Shown: positions 44,273 through 54,065, counted from the stretch's first letter. The stretch is DNA of 64,000 nucleotides from an uncultured Caldilineaceae bacterium (GCA_951813625.1 CATOTS010000009.1:34372-98371), one strand, 5' to 3'. Numbers and translations: made by a program. The notes: generated by a model not told the origin, from the letters alone.

Positions 44273-44689
44273 TCAATTGCGCAGAAGTTTCGGCAAAAGT
44301 AAATGTACGATGATTACGCCCAACAGTCCAAACACGATACCAGGTCCGACCAGTAGGAAGCCGCGCTGCAGCGTGTAAAGCAGAACGAAATCGGAAAGAA
44401 GCAGTTCGAACAGGGGGACGAATCCGCCCAGCAGGCCCCAAGTCGCATACGTCCAGAAGCCGCCAAAGAGCAGTACGCTCAGCAGAGAGGCGATCAACTG
44501 CAACAGCATCGCTCTTTCCTCCGCCAACGCGAGGACAATTCCGCTCAACACAGCGCCAGTGCTCAGCACCAGCATGTTGGCCTGCCAGGGAACGTAGCCG
44601 CCGATGTCGGAGAGTGTAATCAGCCCCAGATAGGCCAGAATGGAGGCGACGGCAAGGACTGATGCAGCCGAACGGAGGTGTGAATGCAA
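44273..44689 (-). CDS. Integral membrane protein, function unknown
   Basis: A 138-residue protein starting at TTG 44689 with GGAGGAG seven bases upstream. It has about four long hydrophobic segments (SVLAVASILAYLGLITL, MLVLSTGAVLSGIVLALA, LLQLIASLLSVLLFGGFW, LVGPGIVFGLLGVIIVHLLL). The start choice avoids most of the overlap with the LEA14-like gene; an upstream frame extension is only its shadow. No family recognised. Confidence 0.55.
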   Translation of the reverse strand: MHSHLRSAASVLAVASILAYLGLITLSDIGGYVPWQANMLVLSTGAVLSGIVLALAEERAMLLQLIASLLSVLLFGGFWTYATWGLLGGFVPLFELLLSDFVLLYTLQRGFLLVGPGIVFGLLGVIIVHLLLPKLLRN

Positions 44690-44693
44690 AGCG

Positions 44694-45257
44694 CTACTCC
44701 TCCAGGTCGGCTTGCAGCCGCACCAGGCGCTCGTCGCGCCCGAAGGGATGAACCAGGCGAATGCCGGCTTCGACCGTCCAACGGGGCGGCGTAGAAGCCT
44801 GCGCGCGTGCGGCCATGACCCTGTCCAAGTCATAGATGAAAAGGGGGAATGAGACATCCATCTGCCCGTGAGGCGCCAGGGTCTGGTCGATGGTGGAGGC
44901 TCGGCTATAGAGGGCCTGGTCCACGTTGGGGTCGTTGCCTAGAAAGGCGCTGTTGCTGCCGCCGATGCGTTCGTCATCCAGGAATACGTTGAAGAAGTAG
45001 CTGTTCAGGCGGATCGGTAGAGGCGAGCGGTTGTGCAGCTTGAAATCCAGAATAAGGCGTGCGCTGCCGTCGTCGGTGCGGCGTACATCGGTCAATTCCA
45101 ATTCGAGGCTCTGCACGCTCGTGATCGAACTGATGTAGTTGGAGGCGGCGTGCCAGCTGGCCGCCAGCGCGACAAGACCCAGCACGACGAGGAGCGCGTG
45201 GGCGATGCGCGCCGCGCTTGGGCCGGCGACGTTCTCGCTTCGTTCGCGCTCAGACAC
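44694..45257 (-). CDS. LEA14-like membrane-anchored protein
   Basis: A 187-residue protein with one N-terminal transmembrane segment (IAHALLVVLGLVALAASW) and a beta-rich domain matching the LEA14 / water-stress and hypersensitive-response fold (LELELTDVRRTDDGSARLILDFKLHNRSPLPIRLNSYFFNVFLDD). The start is probably GTG 45257, whose GTGTCTGA overlaps the PhyH stop. Function unknown; LEA14 domains can bind small ligands at the cell surface. Confidence 0.75.
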   Translation of the reverse strand: MSERERSENVAGPSAARIAHALLVVLGLVALAASWHAASNYISSITSVQSLELELTDVRRTDDGSARLILDFKLHNRSPLPIRLNSYFFNVFLDDERIGGSNSAFLGNDPNVDQALYSRASTIDQTLAPHGQMDVSFPLFIYDLDRVMAARAQASTPPRWTVEAGIRLVHPFGRDERLVRLQADLEE

Positions 45258-46026
45258 ATCCCGCGTATGACCTGCCGCGCACGGAGATATAGTCAACATG
45301 GACTTCGTCGGGGGCGCTCAGGTCTTTTGTCTTCGCGATCATGTAGTGCAAGGCCCAAGCGCGGCGGCGCTTGTCCGAGGTATTGGGGCTGGAATAGTGC
45401 AGGTTGAGGCTGTGGAATAGGAGGCATCCGCCGGCAGGAATGGGGTTGGGAATCTCCTGCGCCCTCATTTCCTCGGTCAGAAGCTGGGGCAGGTGCTTGA
45501 GCTGAAGGAGGCCGTAGGTGTGACTGCCGGGGATGCAACGAATGCAACCGTTTTCGAGCGTGGCGTCATCGAGCGCAATCCAGCAGGTTATCTGGCTCTG
45601 AGGGATGAGGAATGGCCACGAGGCGGTATCCTGGTGGTACTCCTTGAACGAGCCGTGACCGGGTGGCTTCATGAAAATCTGGTCGCCTAGCAGCTTGATG
45701 TCCGGTTCGTCGAACAGCTCTGCGATCAGGTCGACGAGCTTCGACTTCTTTGCAACCGCGAGAAAACTCGAGTTAATCGAGGCTGGGAAATTGATCTTGC
45801 GCAGCTCGTCGAGAGCATCGTCAGCCTGCACCTCGCCGCGCGCTATGACCGCCTCCTTCTCCAGGACGGGTTTCCCCTTGATATCGGCGGGAACTTCGAC
45901 GCGGCCGTAAGCGATGTCCTCGGTCAGCTGTTGCAGTTCTGCGAGTTCTCCTGCGTCGAGCAGAGTGGGGTACGGCAGGAAACCGTCGCGCCAGAAGGTT
46001 GCCTTTTGCTCCGGCGTAAGGATCAT
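45250..46026 (-). CDS. Phytanoyl-CoA dioxygenase-family Fe(II)/2OG oxygenase
   Basis: A 258-residue PhyH protein with YHQDTASWPF as the H-x-D site, LLFHSLNLHYSSPNTS as distal His region and RRRAWALHYM as the 2OG Arg. ATG 46026 has GGAGGAG upstream. It lies directly downstream of the permease genes and upstream of the LEA14-like gene, suggesting the transported substrate may be its target. Confidence 0.9.
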   Translation of the reverse strand: MILTPEQKATFWRDGFLPYPTLLDAGELAELQQLTEDIAYGRVEVPADIKGKPVLEKEAVIARGEVQADDALDELRKINFPASINSSFLAVAKKSKLVDLIAELFDEPDIKLLGDQIFMKPPGHGSFKEYHQDTASWPFLIPQSQITCWIALDDATLENGCIRCIPGSHTYGLLQLKHLPQLLTEEMRAQEIPNPIPAGGCLLFHSLNLHYSSPNTSDKRRRAWALHYMIAKTKDLSAPDEVHVDYISVRGRSYAGCV

Positions 46027-46066
46027 CTCCTCCTCCAATGCGCCCGGGCAGGCGCGTCTGACTAGC

Positions 46067-46990
46067 TCAGTCGAGGGTCATGCGCGGGTCGAGTGCGTCG
46101 CGCAGGCCGTCGCCGATGAAGTTAATACTCAGGACGCAGATGGTGATCATGAGGCCGGGGGGAACCCAAAACCAGGGCATGTCTTCGATGATAGAGATGT
46201 TTTGCGCCTCGTTGAGCATATTGCCCCAACTGGGGGTCGGCACCTGTACCCCCAGGCCGAGAAAGCTGAGCCCTGCTTCGGTCAGGATGGCGCCGGCGAT
46301 ACCGAAGCTGGCTGCAACTGTAATCGGAGCGACTACGTTGGGGAGGACGTGGCGCATGATAATCCATTTCTGCTCGACGCCGACGGCGTGGGCGGCCATT
46401 ACATAGTCCATTTCGCGGATGGAGAGGATGAGGCTGCGCACGAGGCGGGCGACGCCGGTCCATCCGATGAAGCCGATAGCGAGCATGGAGTTAAATATAC
46501 CCGGTCCGATGAAGGAGACGATTGTAATCAGGATGATGAGGGTCGGGAAGGCCATGACGGTATCGGTAACGCGCATGATCAGGGCGTCGGCGCGACCGCC
46601 GTAATAGCCCGAAATGCTGCCAAGAATCGTACCGATGGTGATGTAGAGAGCGACGGCTACGATGCCCACGGACATGGAGACACGGCCGCCGAAGATGACC
46701 CGGCTCCAGACATCACGACCCGTGAGGTCGGTGCCCAGCAGGTGGCCGGGTCCTGGGGCCAGCCCGATCTCCTTGATCTCGATCTTGGCTGGATCGATCG
46801 GCGCGACGACGGACGCCAGGGGGAAGAATACAACAACAAAGACGACCATCAGGACCGCGCTCGCAAAGGCCAGTTTGTGGCGGCGAAATCGACGCCAGGC
46901 GCGGCGGCGCTGCGCGGCTGCTCCACCTTCATCGCCGCTGAGGGCGGAGGATATATCCTGGAGACCTTCGGCTTTTCCTTCAAGACTCAT
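46067..46990 (-). CDS. ABC oligopeptide/dipeptide-type permease, DppC-like
   Basis: A 307-residue BPD_transp_1 permease with six membrane segments and the EAA-type loop around AAHAVGVEQKWIIMRHVLPNVV. The N-terminus has the DppC-specific TDLTGRDVWSRVIFGGRVS. It works with the DppB-like gene upstream as the membrane pore. No ATPase subunit gene is in the window. Confidence 0.93.
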   Translation of the reverse strand: MSLEGKAEGLQDISSALSGDEGGAAAQRRRAWRRFRRHKLAFASAVLMVVFVVVFFPLASVVAPIDPAKIEIKEIGLAPGPGHLLGTDLTGRDVWSRVIFGGRVSMSVGIVAVALYITIGTILGSISGYYGGRADALIMRVTDTVMAFPTLIILITIVSFIGPGIFNSMLAIGFIGWTGVARLVRSLILSIREMDYVMAAHAVGVEQKWIIMRHVLPNVVAPITVAASFGIAGAILTEAGLSFLGLGVQVPTPSWGNMLNEAQNISIIEDMPWFWVPPGLMITICVLSINFIGDGLRDALDPRMTLD

Positions 46991-47073
46991 GATTCGTCTG
47001 GATTCCGGTTTTTGGGCAGTACAGTCCGCAGCCAAGGGCGGGCCCAGAGCCAATAATCTGGACAGTTGTAACC

Positions 47074-48057
47074 TTACTCATATCGGATGCGGGGATCAAT
47101 TGTTCCGTAGGTCAGGTCGGTTATCAGGTTGCTGGCGACGATGGTGAGTGCGGAGACAAGGACCATTCCCATAATCAGAGGATAGTCACGCGTTGCCACA
47201 CCATCCAGGTAAAGGATGCCCATTCCGGGCCAATTGAAGATGGTTTCGATGATGATGGCGCCGCCGAAAAGACTAGGCAGCCGCAGGCCGATGATGGTGA
47301 TAACCGGCAGCAACGCGTTGCGGAGCGTGTGGCGAAAGATGACAACCTTTTCGCTCAGCCCTTTGCTGCGAGCGACGGTGACATAGTCGAGCCGCACGAC
47401 CTCCAGCACACTCGAACGGGTATAACGCATGATGCCGGCCGTCGTCTCGAGGCCCAGCACGATGGCTGGCAGCGCCAGGTAGCGAAGTCGATCGAAAATC
47501 GTTCCCCAGAGGCCAAAATCTTTGCCAATGGACGAATAGCCGCTGGTCGGCAACCATCCCAATTTGAGGGAAAAGAGATAGATGGCGGCAATGGCGGCAA
47601 AGAAACCCGGGATGGAGATGCCGATGAAGGCCAGAAACGTAAGCAGATAGTCGGGCGGCGTGTACTGATTCAAGGCGGAAAAGATGCCGAGGGGAATGCC
47701 AAGGACAATGGAGATCGCCATGGCCGCGGCCATGAGGCGCAGTGTCGCCGGCAGACGGCGGGCAATCTCTTCGCTGACCGGAATCTTGCTGCGAATGCGC
47801 ACGCCGAGATCGCCTTTTAGGAGACCGCCCATCCACTGCAAATAGAGAATGGGAGCGGGTTTGTCGAGCCCGTATTTCTCGCGTAGCTTATCGGCGTTTG
47901 AGCCTTCATCGCCGCCGGCCCCGGTCTCAAAGTCCATCAGGATCATGGCAGAAACGGCGTCGCCCGGTGCAAGTTCGGTGAAGGTGAATGTGATGATCGT
48001 GATGCCGATCAGCACGGGCAACATCTGGACGAGGCGGCGCAGAATGTATCGGTTCAT
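47074..48057 (-). CDS. ABC oligopeptide/dipeptide-type permease, DppB-like
   Basis: A 327-residue permease starting MNRYILRRLVQMLPVLIGITIITFTF, typical of DppB. Contains the EAA loop ARSKGLSEKVVIFRHTLRNALLPV and six membrane segments. No strong ribosome site. Pairs with the DppC-like permease. The hairpin immediately upstream may explain lower expression than the binding lipoprotein. Confidence 0.93.
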   Translation of the reverse strand: MNRYILRRLVQMLPVLIGITIITFTFTELAPGDAVSAMILMDFETGAGGDEGSNADKLREKYGLDKPAPILYLQWMGGLLKGDLGVRIRSKIPVSEEIARRLPATLRLMAAAMAISIVLGIPLGIFSALNQYTPPDYLLTFLAFIGISIPGFFAAIAAIYLFSLKLGWLPTSGYSSIGKDFGLWGTIFDRLRYLALPAIVLGLETTAGIMRYTRSSVLEVVRLDYVTVARSKGLSEKVVIFRHTLRNALLPVITIIGLRLPSLFGGAIIIETIFNWPGMGILYLDGVATRDYPLIMGMVLVSALTIVASNLITDLTYGTIDPRIRYE

Positions 48058-48093
48058 AGGCAGGATTGAGACTGGTAAAGGGTGGATACGAGT

Positions 48094-48128
48094 CAGTGGA
48101 TAGCGGTCAGAAATGCCGCTATCCACTG
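48094..48128 (-). terminator. 13-bp perfect hairpin between binding-protein and permease genes
   Basis: CAGTGGATAGCGG (48094-48106) and CCGCTATCCACTG (48116-48128) are perfect complements with a 9-base loop. It lies between the lipoprotein stop (48149) and DppB start (48057). In ABC operons such structures stabilise the lipoprotein mRNA and reduce read-through into the permeases. No U run follows, so it is not a strict intrinsic terminator. Confidence 0.65.
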
Positions 48129-48148
48129 AGCACTAGTCGCTGCTCTTC

Positions 48149-49873
48149 TTACTCGCCGGCCAGATACCACCTATTCGGGTAGCGGTCAGCGTAAGGGTTA
48201 TCCAGCTGCCGCCACGTATTGTTACACACGTCGGCGCTGAAGGCGAAGTAGCGCGTCGGCCAGAAGACGGGAATTTCACCCGCCTCCGCGGTGATGATCT
48301 CGGTGGCGCGATAGACCATCTCCTTACGCTTCTCCGGGTCGGGCTCGGACATGGCGGCTTCGGACAACGCGTCGAACTCCTCGTTGCAGTAGTGGCCTAC
48401 GTTGCGGCCTGCCGGCCAGCTACGGTCGCAGCCCAAAGAAAGGCGCAACTGGTCGGGGTTGAACCAGCCGCAACAGCCGTAGGAGAGGTCGAAGTCATCG
48501 CCGTCGTAGACGCGGGCGACCCAGGCGGGGCCGTCGAGGTAAACCAGCTCGACATCGATGCCGACTTCGGCCCAGTATTGCTGCATGGCGGCGTGGATGC
48601 GCTTGTTCTGGTCATCCTGGTAATAGGTGACGAAGTTGACCTCTTGGTCGGAGTCCCAGCCGGCCTCGGCCAGCAGTTCGCGCGCCATGTCGGGATCGTA
48701 GTCGTACTTGGTAATGTCGGGACTTACGAATTCGGGATTTGTAAGCCGCAGATGGAGGACTTCGGCCAGCTCGCCGTAATAGGCTTCGGCCATGGCTTCG
48801 CGGTCGAGCGCGTGCAGAAGAGCCTGTCGCACGCGCGCGTCCTGCCAGAGCGGCTTGTTCTGGTTGGCCCATACGGTCATGCCGCCGCCGAGGAGGCCGC
48901 CGAGCAGGACGATATCAGGATCATCCTTGTAGCGTTCGTATTCGACGGCGGTGACGCGGCCGGCCATGTGAATTTCACCGTTTTCAAGCGCGGCGAAGGC
49001 GGTGGCGCCACTCAGACCGAGGCGGAAAATGATGCGGTCGATGTAGGGGCGGCCGGCGTAATAGTCCTCGTTTGCTTCGAGGATATAGTACTGGTCCGGC
49101 TCGAATTCACCCATGATGAAGGGGCCGGAACCGACCGGATTGCGGACGGCATACTCGGACTCGCCCAGTTCGGCGAAGGGGATGCCATCGAGCAGATGTT
49201 TCGGCCAGATGTTGAAAGAGGCCATATTGTTGAGGACGCTGCTGCGGGCCCCCACCAGGTTCAGCTCGACGGTATAGTCGTCCAGGACCTTGATGCCGGA
49301 GATGTCATCGGCCTCGCCATTTTCGAAGGCCTCCGCGCCGACCAACTGGTCCAGCCCCGAGGTGCGGCCGTGCGAGGCGCCAGTATCGGGATGGAAGAAC
49401 AACTCGAGCGAGTATTTGACATCCTCGGCTGTCAGCGGCTCGCCATCGTGGAAGCGCACATCATCGCGCAGGTGGAAGGTGTAGGTGAGGCCGTCTTCTG
49501 AGACTTCCCAGCTTGTGGCCACGTCTGGATGAATGGTGACGGCATCCGTGTCGCGGTCGATCAGCTGGTTCCAAATGTAGGGGTCTGCGGCCGAGAAGAT
49601 GAACCAGTTGCTGCCGGTCATAGCGCCGGCGCCGCCTGCGATGATCACCTCGCCGCCATATTTGGGCGGTGAATCGGGGCAGACGTTAATTGTCGAGCTG
49701 CCGACGTCCGCGGGATCGTACCAGGGTTCGGTAGGCTCCTCCGCCACTTCTTCCTCCATCTCCTCCTCCATCTCGGCCGGCCCTGTGGCGGCCGGCGCGG
49801 CGCAGGCTGCGAGCAGCCCGACCAGCAGGATCAGGAAGATGGCGAATCCAACCTGCTTTCTCGTGATCAACAT
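48149..49873 (-). CDS. ABC solute-binding lipoprotein, family 5
   Basis: A 574-residue secreted lipoprotein with a signal peptide ending LLAAC (lipobox), then an acidic Glu-rich linker, then the SBP_bac_5 fold (GDEPLTAEDVKYSLE, PVGSGPFIMGEFEPD, ALDREAMAEAYYG). It binds peptides or other organic solutes at the cell surface and feeds the DppBC permeases. ATG 49873 follows AAGGAGGG. A near-duplicate is at 50336-52063. Confidence 0.93.
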   Translation of the reverse strand: MLITRKQVGFAIFLILLVGLLAACAAPAATGPAEMEEEMEEEVAEEPTEPWYDPADVGSSTINVCPDSPPKYGGEVIIAGGAGAMTGSNWFIFSAADPYIWNQLIDRDTDAVTIHPDVATSWEVSEDGLTYTFHLRDDVRFHDGEPLTAEDVKYSLELFFHPDTGASHGRTSGLDQLVGAEAFENGEADDISGIKVLDDYTVELNLVGARSSVLNNMASFNIWPKHLLDGIPFAELGESEYAVRNPVGSGPFIMGEFEPDQYYILEANEDYYAGRPYIDRIIFRLGLSGATAFAALENGEIHMAGRVTAVEYERYKDDPDIVLLGGLLGGGMTVWANQNKPLWQDARVRQALLHALDREAMAEAYYGELAEVLHLRLTNPEFVSPDITKYDYDPDMARELLAEAGWDSDQEVNFVTYYQDDQNKRIHAAMQQYWAEVGIDVELVYLDGPAWVARVYDGDDFDLSYGCCGWFNPDQLRLSLGCDRSWPAGRNVGHYCNEEFDALSEAAMSEPDPEKRKEMVYRATEIITAEAGEIPVFWPTRYFAFSADVCNNTWRQLDNPYADRYPNRWYLAGE

Positions 49874-50335
49874 CGTTCAAACCCTCCTTGTCATTGTTGC
49901 GATGCGTACCGTCATGTGGACGCGAGCGGGGTGCATGATTCCAGACACGTCACCGGCGAACGTTGCAGCAATTCTTGTATCGCGTTCGAAAGTGAGGAAC
50001 GGTTGACTTCATGGAAATGCTCCCGGGCCTCCCTGACCTGAGAGGACCGAATCGCGAATCGGTGAAACAAGGATGAATTTCAATTGAAAATACGACAAGA
50101 AGCTGTGATCGAGAATGAACCGCCGACAACGCGGCCTCTACGATTCCTTTGATTCCAAACTCCAGATTTTCAGGTTAGGTCAGACCTGCTAAAGAAGCAG
50201 GAAGTCCAGCAGCCGGTGACTACAGCGCCTAACGCCCTGGCTACAGGTGGCCTCGTGCCCCGTAGATGACAGACATGGGTCAGTGGAGGGCGGGACTGCT
50301 GACCACCGTCCACTGACCCGTCGATTTAGTTGTTC
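49874..50335. other. Intergenic region between the two binding-protein genes
   Basis: No gene. Contains the ribosome site of the 48149 gene at its left edge and an 11-bp perfect inverted repeat at 50277-50319 (GGGTCAGTGGA and its complement, 21-base loop) just past the upstream lipoprotein's stop. A promoter for the left gene probably lies here but none is clear. Confidence 0.5.
50277..50319 (-). terminator. 11-bp inverted repeat after second binding-protein gene
   Basis: GGGTCAGTGGA (50277-50287) pairs with TCCACTGACCC (50309-50319). It lies 17 bases after the stop of the lipoprotein gene at 50336. Without a downstream U run on the minus strand it may be a processing or stabilising hairpin rather than a true terminator. 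Confidence 0.45.
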
Positions 50336-52063
50336 CTACTCTCCGGCAAGATACCAAGTGGCCGGGTAGCGTTCGGAAAACGGCTCGTCCAGCTGACGGT
50401 AGACGTTATTGCAAACGTCGGCGCTGAAGGCTGAGAATCGAGTCGGCCAGAAGACAGGAATTTCACCCGCTTCTGCGGTGATGATCTCGGTGGCGCGGTA
50501 CAGCAACTCCTTGCGCGCCTCCGGGTCGGGCTCGGACATGGCTGCTTCGGCCAACGCGTCGAACTCCTCGTTGCAGTAGTGGCCTACGTTGCGGCCCGCC
50601 GGCCAGCTGCGGTCACAGCCCAGCGAAAGGCGCAACTGGTCGGGATTGAACCAGCCGCAACAGCCGTAGGAGAGGTCGAATTCGTCGTTGTCATAAACGC
50701 GGGCGACCCAGGCGGGGCCGTCGAGGTAGACTAGCTCGACGTCGATGCCTACGTCGGCCCAGAACTGCTGCATGGCGGCGTGGATGCGCTTGTTCTGGTC
50801 ATCCTGGTAGTAGGTAACGAAGCTGACCTCCTGCTCGGAATCCCAGCCGGCCTCGGCCAGAAGCTCGCGCGCCTTATCGGGGTTGTACTCATACTTTGTA
50901 ATATCAGGGCTTACGAATTCGGGATTTGTAAGCCGGAGATGGAGGACTTCGGCCAGTTCGCCGTAATAGGCTTCGGCCATCGACTCGCGGTCGAGCGCGT
51001 AGAGCAGCGCCTGCCGCACGCGTGCATCCTGCCACAGAGGCCTGTTGTGGTTGGCCCATACGGTCATGCCGCCGCCCAGCTGACCGCCGAGCAGGACGAT
51101 GTTGGGGTCGTCCTTGTAGCGTTCGTATTCGACGGCGGTGACGCGGCCGGCCATGTGAACTTCGCCATTTTCAAGCGCAGCGAAGGCTGTTGCGCCACTC
51201 AGGCCGATGCGGAAGATGATGCGGTCGAGGTAGGGCCGGCCGGCGTAGTAGTCCTCGTTGGCTTCGAGGATGTAGAACTGGTCCGGTTCGAAGTCACCCA
51301 TCTTGAAGGGGCCGGAGCCGACCGGATTGCGCACGGCGTACTCGGTGTTTTCCAGTTCAGAGAAGGGGGTTCCCTCGAGCAGATGCTTCGGCCAGATGTT
51401 AAAGGCGGCCATATTGCTAAGAACGCTGCTGCGCGGCCGCACCAGGTTCAGTTCGACGGTATAGTCGTCCAAAACCTTGATGCCGCTGATTTCGTCGGCG
51501 TCACCGTTCTCAAACGCCTCCGCGCCGTCCAGCTGATCGAGGCCGGAGGTACGCCCGTGGGATGCGCCCGTGTCAGGATGGAAGAACATCTCCAAGGAGA
51601 ACTTAACGTCCTCGGCGGTCAACGGCTCGCCATCGTGGAAGCGGACATCATCGCGCAGGTGGAATGTATAGGTGAGACCGTCTTCGGAGACTTCCCAGCT
51701 CGTCGCCAGGTCGGGATGGACTGTGACGGCATCGGTGTCGCGGTCTATCAGCTGGCTCCAGAGATAGTCATCGCGGGCGCTGAAGATGAACCAGTTGCTC
51801 CCGGTCATCGCCCCGGCGGCGCCGGCGACTACGATTTCTCCGCCTTGCTTGGGAGGTGAATCGGTACAGATGTGGATCGTCGTGCTGTCCACGTCTGCCT
51901 CATCGTACCAGGGCTCGACGGGCTCTGCGGCCATTTCCTCCTTCATCTCCTCTTCCTGCATCTCTGCCGGCTCCGCATCGGCGGGCGCGGCACAGGCCGC
52001 GAGGAGCCAAACCAGCAGGATAAGGGAGAGGACGAATCCAACACTCTTGCTAGAAATCCTCAT
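50336..52063 (-). CDS. ABC solute-binding lipoprotein, family 5, paralogue
   Basis: A 575-residue protein very similar to the downstream lipoprotein over its whole length. It has the same LLAAC lipobox, acidic linker and core. The linker and first residues differ most. ATG 52063 follows AAGGAGAG. It has no permease genes of its own, so it may share the DppBC pair or deliver a different ligand. Confidence 0.93.
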   Translation of the reverse strand: MRISSKSVGFVLSLILLVWLLAACAAPADAEPAEMQEEEMKEEMAAEPVEPWYDEADVDSTTIHICTDSPPKQGGEIVVAGAAGAMTGSNWFIFSARDDYLWSQLIDRDTDAVTVHPDLATSWEVSEDGLTYTFHLRDDVRFHDGEPLTAEDVKFSLEMFFHPDTGASHGRTSGLDQLDGAEAFENGDADEISGIKVLDDYTVELNLVRPRSSVLSNMAAFNIWPKHLLEGTPFSELENTEYAVRNPVGSGPFKMGDFEPDQFYILEANEDYYAGRPYLDRIIFRIGLSGATAFAALENGEVHMAGRVTAVEYERYKDDPNIVLLGGQLGGGMTVWANHNRPLWQDARVRQALLYALDRESMAEAYYGELAEVLHLRLTNPEFVSPDITKYEYNPDKARELLAEAGWDSEQEVSFVTYYQDDQNKRIHAAMQQFWADVGIDVELVYLDGPAWVARVYDNDEFDLSYGCCGWFNPDQLRLSLGCDRSWPAGRNVGHYCNEEFDALAEAAMSEPDPEARKELLYRATEIITAEAGEIPVFWPTRFSAFSADVCNNVYRQLDEPFSERYPATWYLAGE

Positions 52064-52538
52064 CTTCTGAACTCTCCTTGTCTTCGTTGCGTTGCGCCCG
52101 AAAAGTTTGACGCAAACAGTGTGGATAAATCCAAACACGAAACCGGGCGTCTCAGCGGGGATCCGCTCGCGTGTCCGGAAGAGATGGGCGATTGGCTTCT
52201 AGACTGACGGAACTACGGGGACCCCGGTGGAACGGGGTCCGACAACCTAAGTGTCCGACGAATGCGTGACGCCAAAGAGCTGCCTTCCCGGGCCGTTATT
52301 CGTCCAATCTCGTCGTTGAGGCAAGCGCGGGGCAGGATTACGGAACTTCAAGACCAAGCTGTACGAGTGCCGAGCGATCCGGGCTGACCTACGCCAAAAG
52401 ACTACGCAGCCTCTACGATTTGACTACGAATTGTATACCACATCGCCGCGGTCGGCGTCAAATCTGCCCGATACACATTCAGAGGGCCGGTGGCCGAGGC
52501 ATTCCTTTTTGGGCGGTTGGACGCTGAACGCGGCGTCG
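52064..52538. other. Gene-free stretch upstream of the second lipoprotein
   Basis: 475 bases. It contains an 8-bp perfect hairpin at 52219-52240 (GGACCCCG-GTGGAA-CGGGGTCC). No gene is supported. It likely contains a promoter for the lipoprotein gene. Confidence 0.45.
52219..52240. promoter_or_regulatory. Small GC hairpin
   Basis: GGACCCCG and CGGGGTCC pair across loop GTGGAA. No U run, no adjacent gene end; role unknown. Confidence 0.4.
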
Positions 52539-54065
52539 TCAGATCATCGCGCGCGCCCGATATTGCAGTGCCTCTGCGAGGTGCGGCGTATCGATCTCGT
52601 CTTCGCCGGCGAGGTCGGCGATGGTCAGGGCCAGTTTGAGGACGCGATGGTAGGCGCGGGCTGTGAGGTCCATTTGGCGCACGGCTGCTGTCATCAGGTT
52701 TTTGCCCGACTCCTTCAGCGGGCAGAAACGCTGTACCTCGCCCGGCCCCATATCCCCGTTTACGACGACGTTGGTCTTGTCCAATTGGGAAAAGCGGGCC
52801 TGTTGACGGGCGCGCGCCCGCTCGACGCGTTGCCGCAGTTGCGCGGAAGGCTCGCCGCCGTCGAGGCTCGACAGCTTTTCCACGGGCACGCGCGCCACGT
52901 CCACATGGATGTCGATGCGGTCAATCAGGGGCCCGCTGATGCGACCCTGGTAGCGCTGCACCGTCATCATTGAACAGCTGCACGGTCTGCGCTCGTCGCC
53001 GAAATAGCCGCAGGGGCAGGGGTTCATGGCGGCCACAAACATGAAATTGGCGGGGAAAGAAAGTGTGCCGGCCGCGCGGCTAATGGTCACGACCTTGTCT
53101 TCCAATGGCTGGCGGAGGCTTTCCAGGTTCTTCGATCCGAACTCCGGCAACTCGTCGAGGAAGAGGACGCCGCGATGCGCCAGACTGATTTCACCGGGGC
53201 GAGGTACGCGTCCGCCGCCGACCATGCCGGCGTGGCTGATTGTGTGATGCGGGGCGCGAAAGGGTCGGACGCGAATCAACGGGCCAACGCCGTCGAGTTC
53301 GCCGGCAACCGAATAGATGCGGGTGATCTCGAGCGATTCGCGCAGGCTCGCCGCGGGCAGAATCGACGGCAGGGCGCGCGCCATCAATGTCTTGCCGCTG
53401 CCGGGCGGACCCACCAGGCGCACGTTGTGGCTGCCGGCGCAGGCGATTTCGAAGGCGCGCTTTGCGTGTTCCTGTCCGCGGATATCCTTAAAATCGACGG
53501 GATAGACGACCTCCTCCTCGACGCTGAAGGTGGTCGTGTTCTGGCAGCTGATTATCTTCTGTCCGGAGAGGTGGCCGACGATTTCGCTGAGGTGCGCGAC
53601 CGGGTAGACGTCGAGGCCTTCGATGAGGGCTGCCTCGGTGGCGTTGTCCTGGGGCACAAAGAGGCGTCGTATGCCGCGCCGCTGCGCCATAGCGGCCATG
53701 GATAGCGCTCCGTTCACGTGGCGCACAGCGCCATCCAGCCCCAATTCGCCGACGACCAGCGCGTCCTCCACGTCGGCCAGAATCTGGCGTGAAGCTGCCA
53801 TTATGCCAAGCGCGATCGGCAGGTCGTAGGCAGGTCCTTCCTTGCGGAGGTCCGCCGGCGCCAGATTGACCGTCAGGCGGTGTTGGGGGTAGAAGAAGCC
53901 GCTGTTGGCGATGGCGGAACGAACCCGTTCCCCGCTTTCGCGCACGGCCGCGCTGGGCAGGCCGACAACAGTTAGTCTCTCCAGTCCGCTTGCAATATCG
54001 ACTTCAACTTCGATCGGTTCGGCGTCCAGGCCGACGATCGCGCAGCTTCGCACTCTCGCTAACAT
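52539..54065 (-). CDS. comM: ComM/YifB-type Mg chelatase-like AAA+ ATPase
   Basis: A 508-residue ComM-family protein. It has the N-terminal Lon-like domain (LARVRSCAIVGLDAEPIEVEVDIASGLERLTVVGLP), Walker A GPPGSGKT, Walker B VLFLDELPEF, and the CPCGYFGD zinc-like loop. In naturally transformable bacteria it is a hexameric branch-migration helicase helping recombination of incoming DNA; in others its role is unclear. ATG 54065 follows GGAGG. No other competence gene is in the window. Confidence 0.93.
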   Translation of the reverse strand: MLARVRSCAIVGLDAEPIEVEVDIASGLERLTVVGLPSAAVRESGERVRSAIANSGFFYPQHRLTVNLAPADLRKEGPAYDLPIALGIMAASRQILADVEDALVVGELGLDGAVRHVNGALSMAAMAQRRGIRRLFVPQDNATEAALIEGLDVYPVAHLSEIVGHLSGQKIISCQNTTTFSVEEEVVYPVDFKDIRGQEHAKRAFEIACAGSHNVRLVGPPGSGKTLMARALPSILPAASLRESLEITRIYSVAGELDGVGPLIRVRPFRAPHHTISHAGMVGGGRVPRPGEISLAHRGVLFLDELPEFGSKNLESLRQPLEDKVVTISRAAGTLSFPANFMFVAAMNPCPCGYFGDERRPCSCSMMTVQRYQGRISGPLIDRIDIHVDVARVPVEKLSSLDGGEPSAQLRQRVERARARQQARFSQLDKTNVVVNGDMGPGEVQRFCPLKESGKNLMTAAVRQMDLTARAYHRVLKLALTIADLAGEDEIDTPHLAEALQYRARAMI

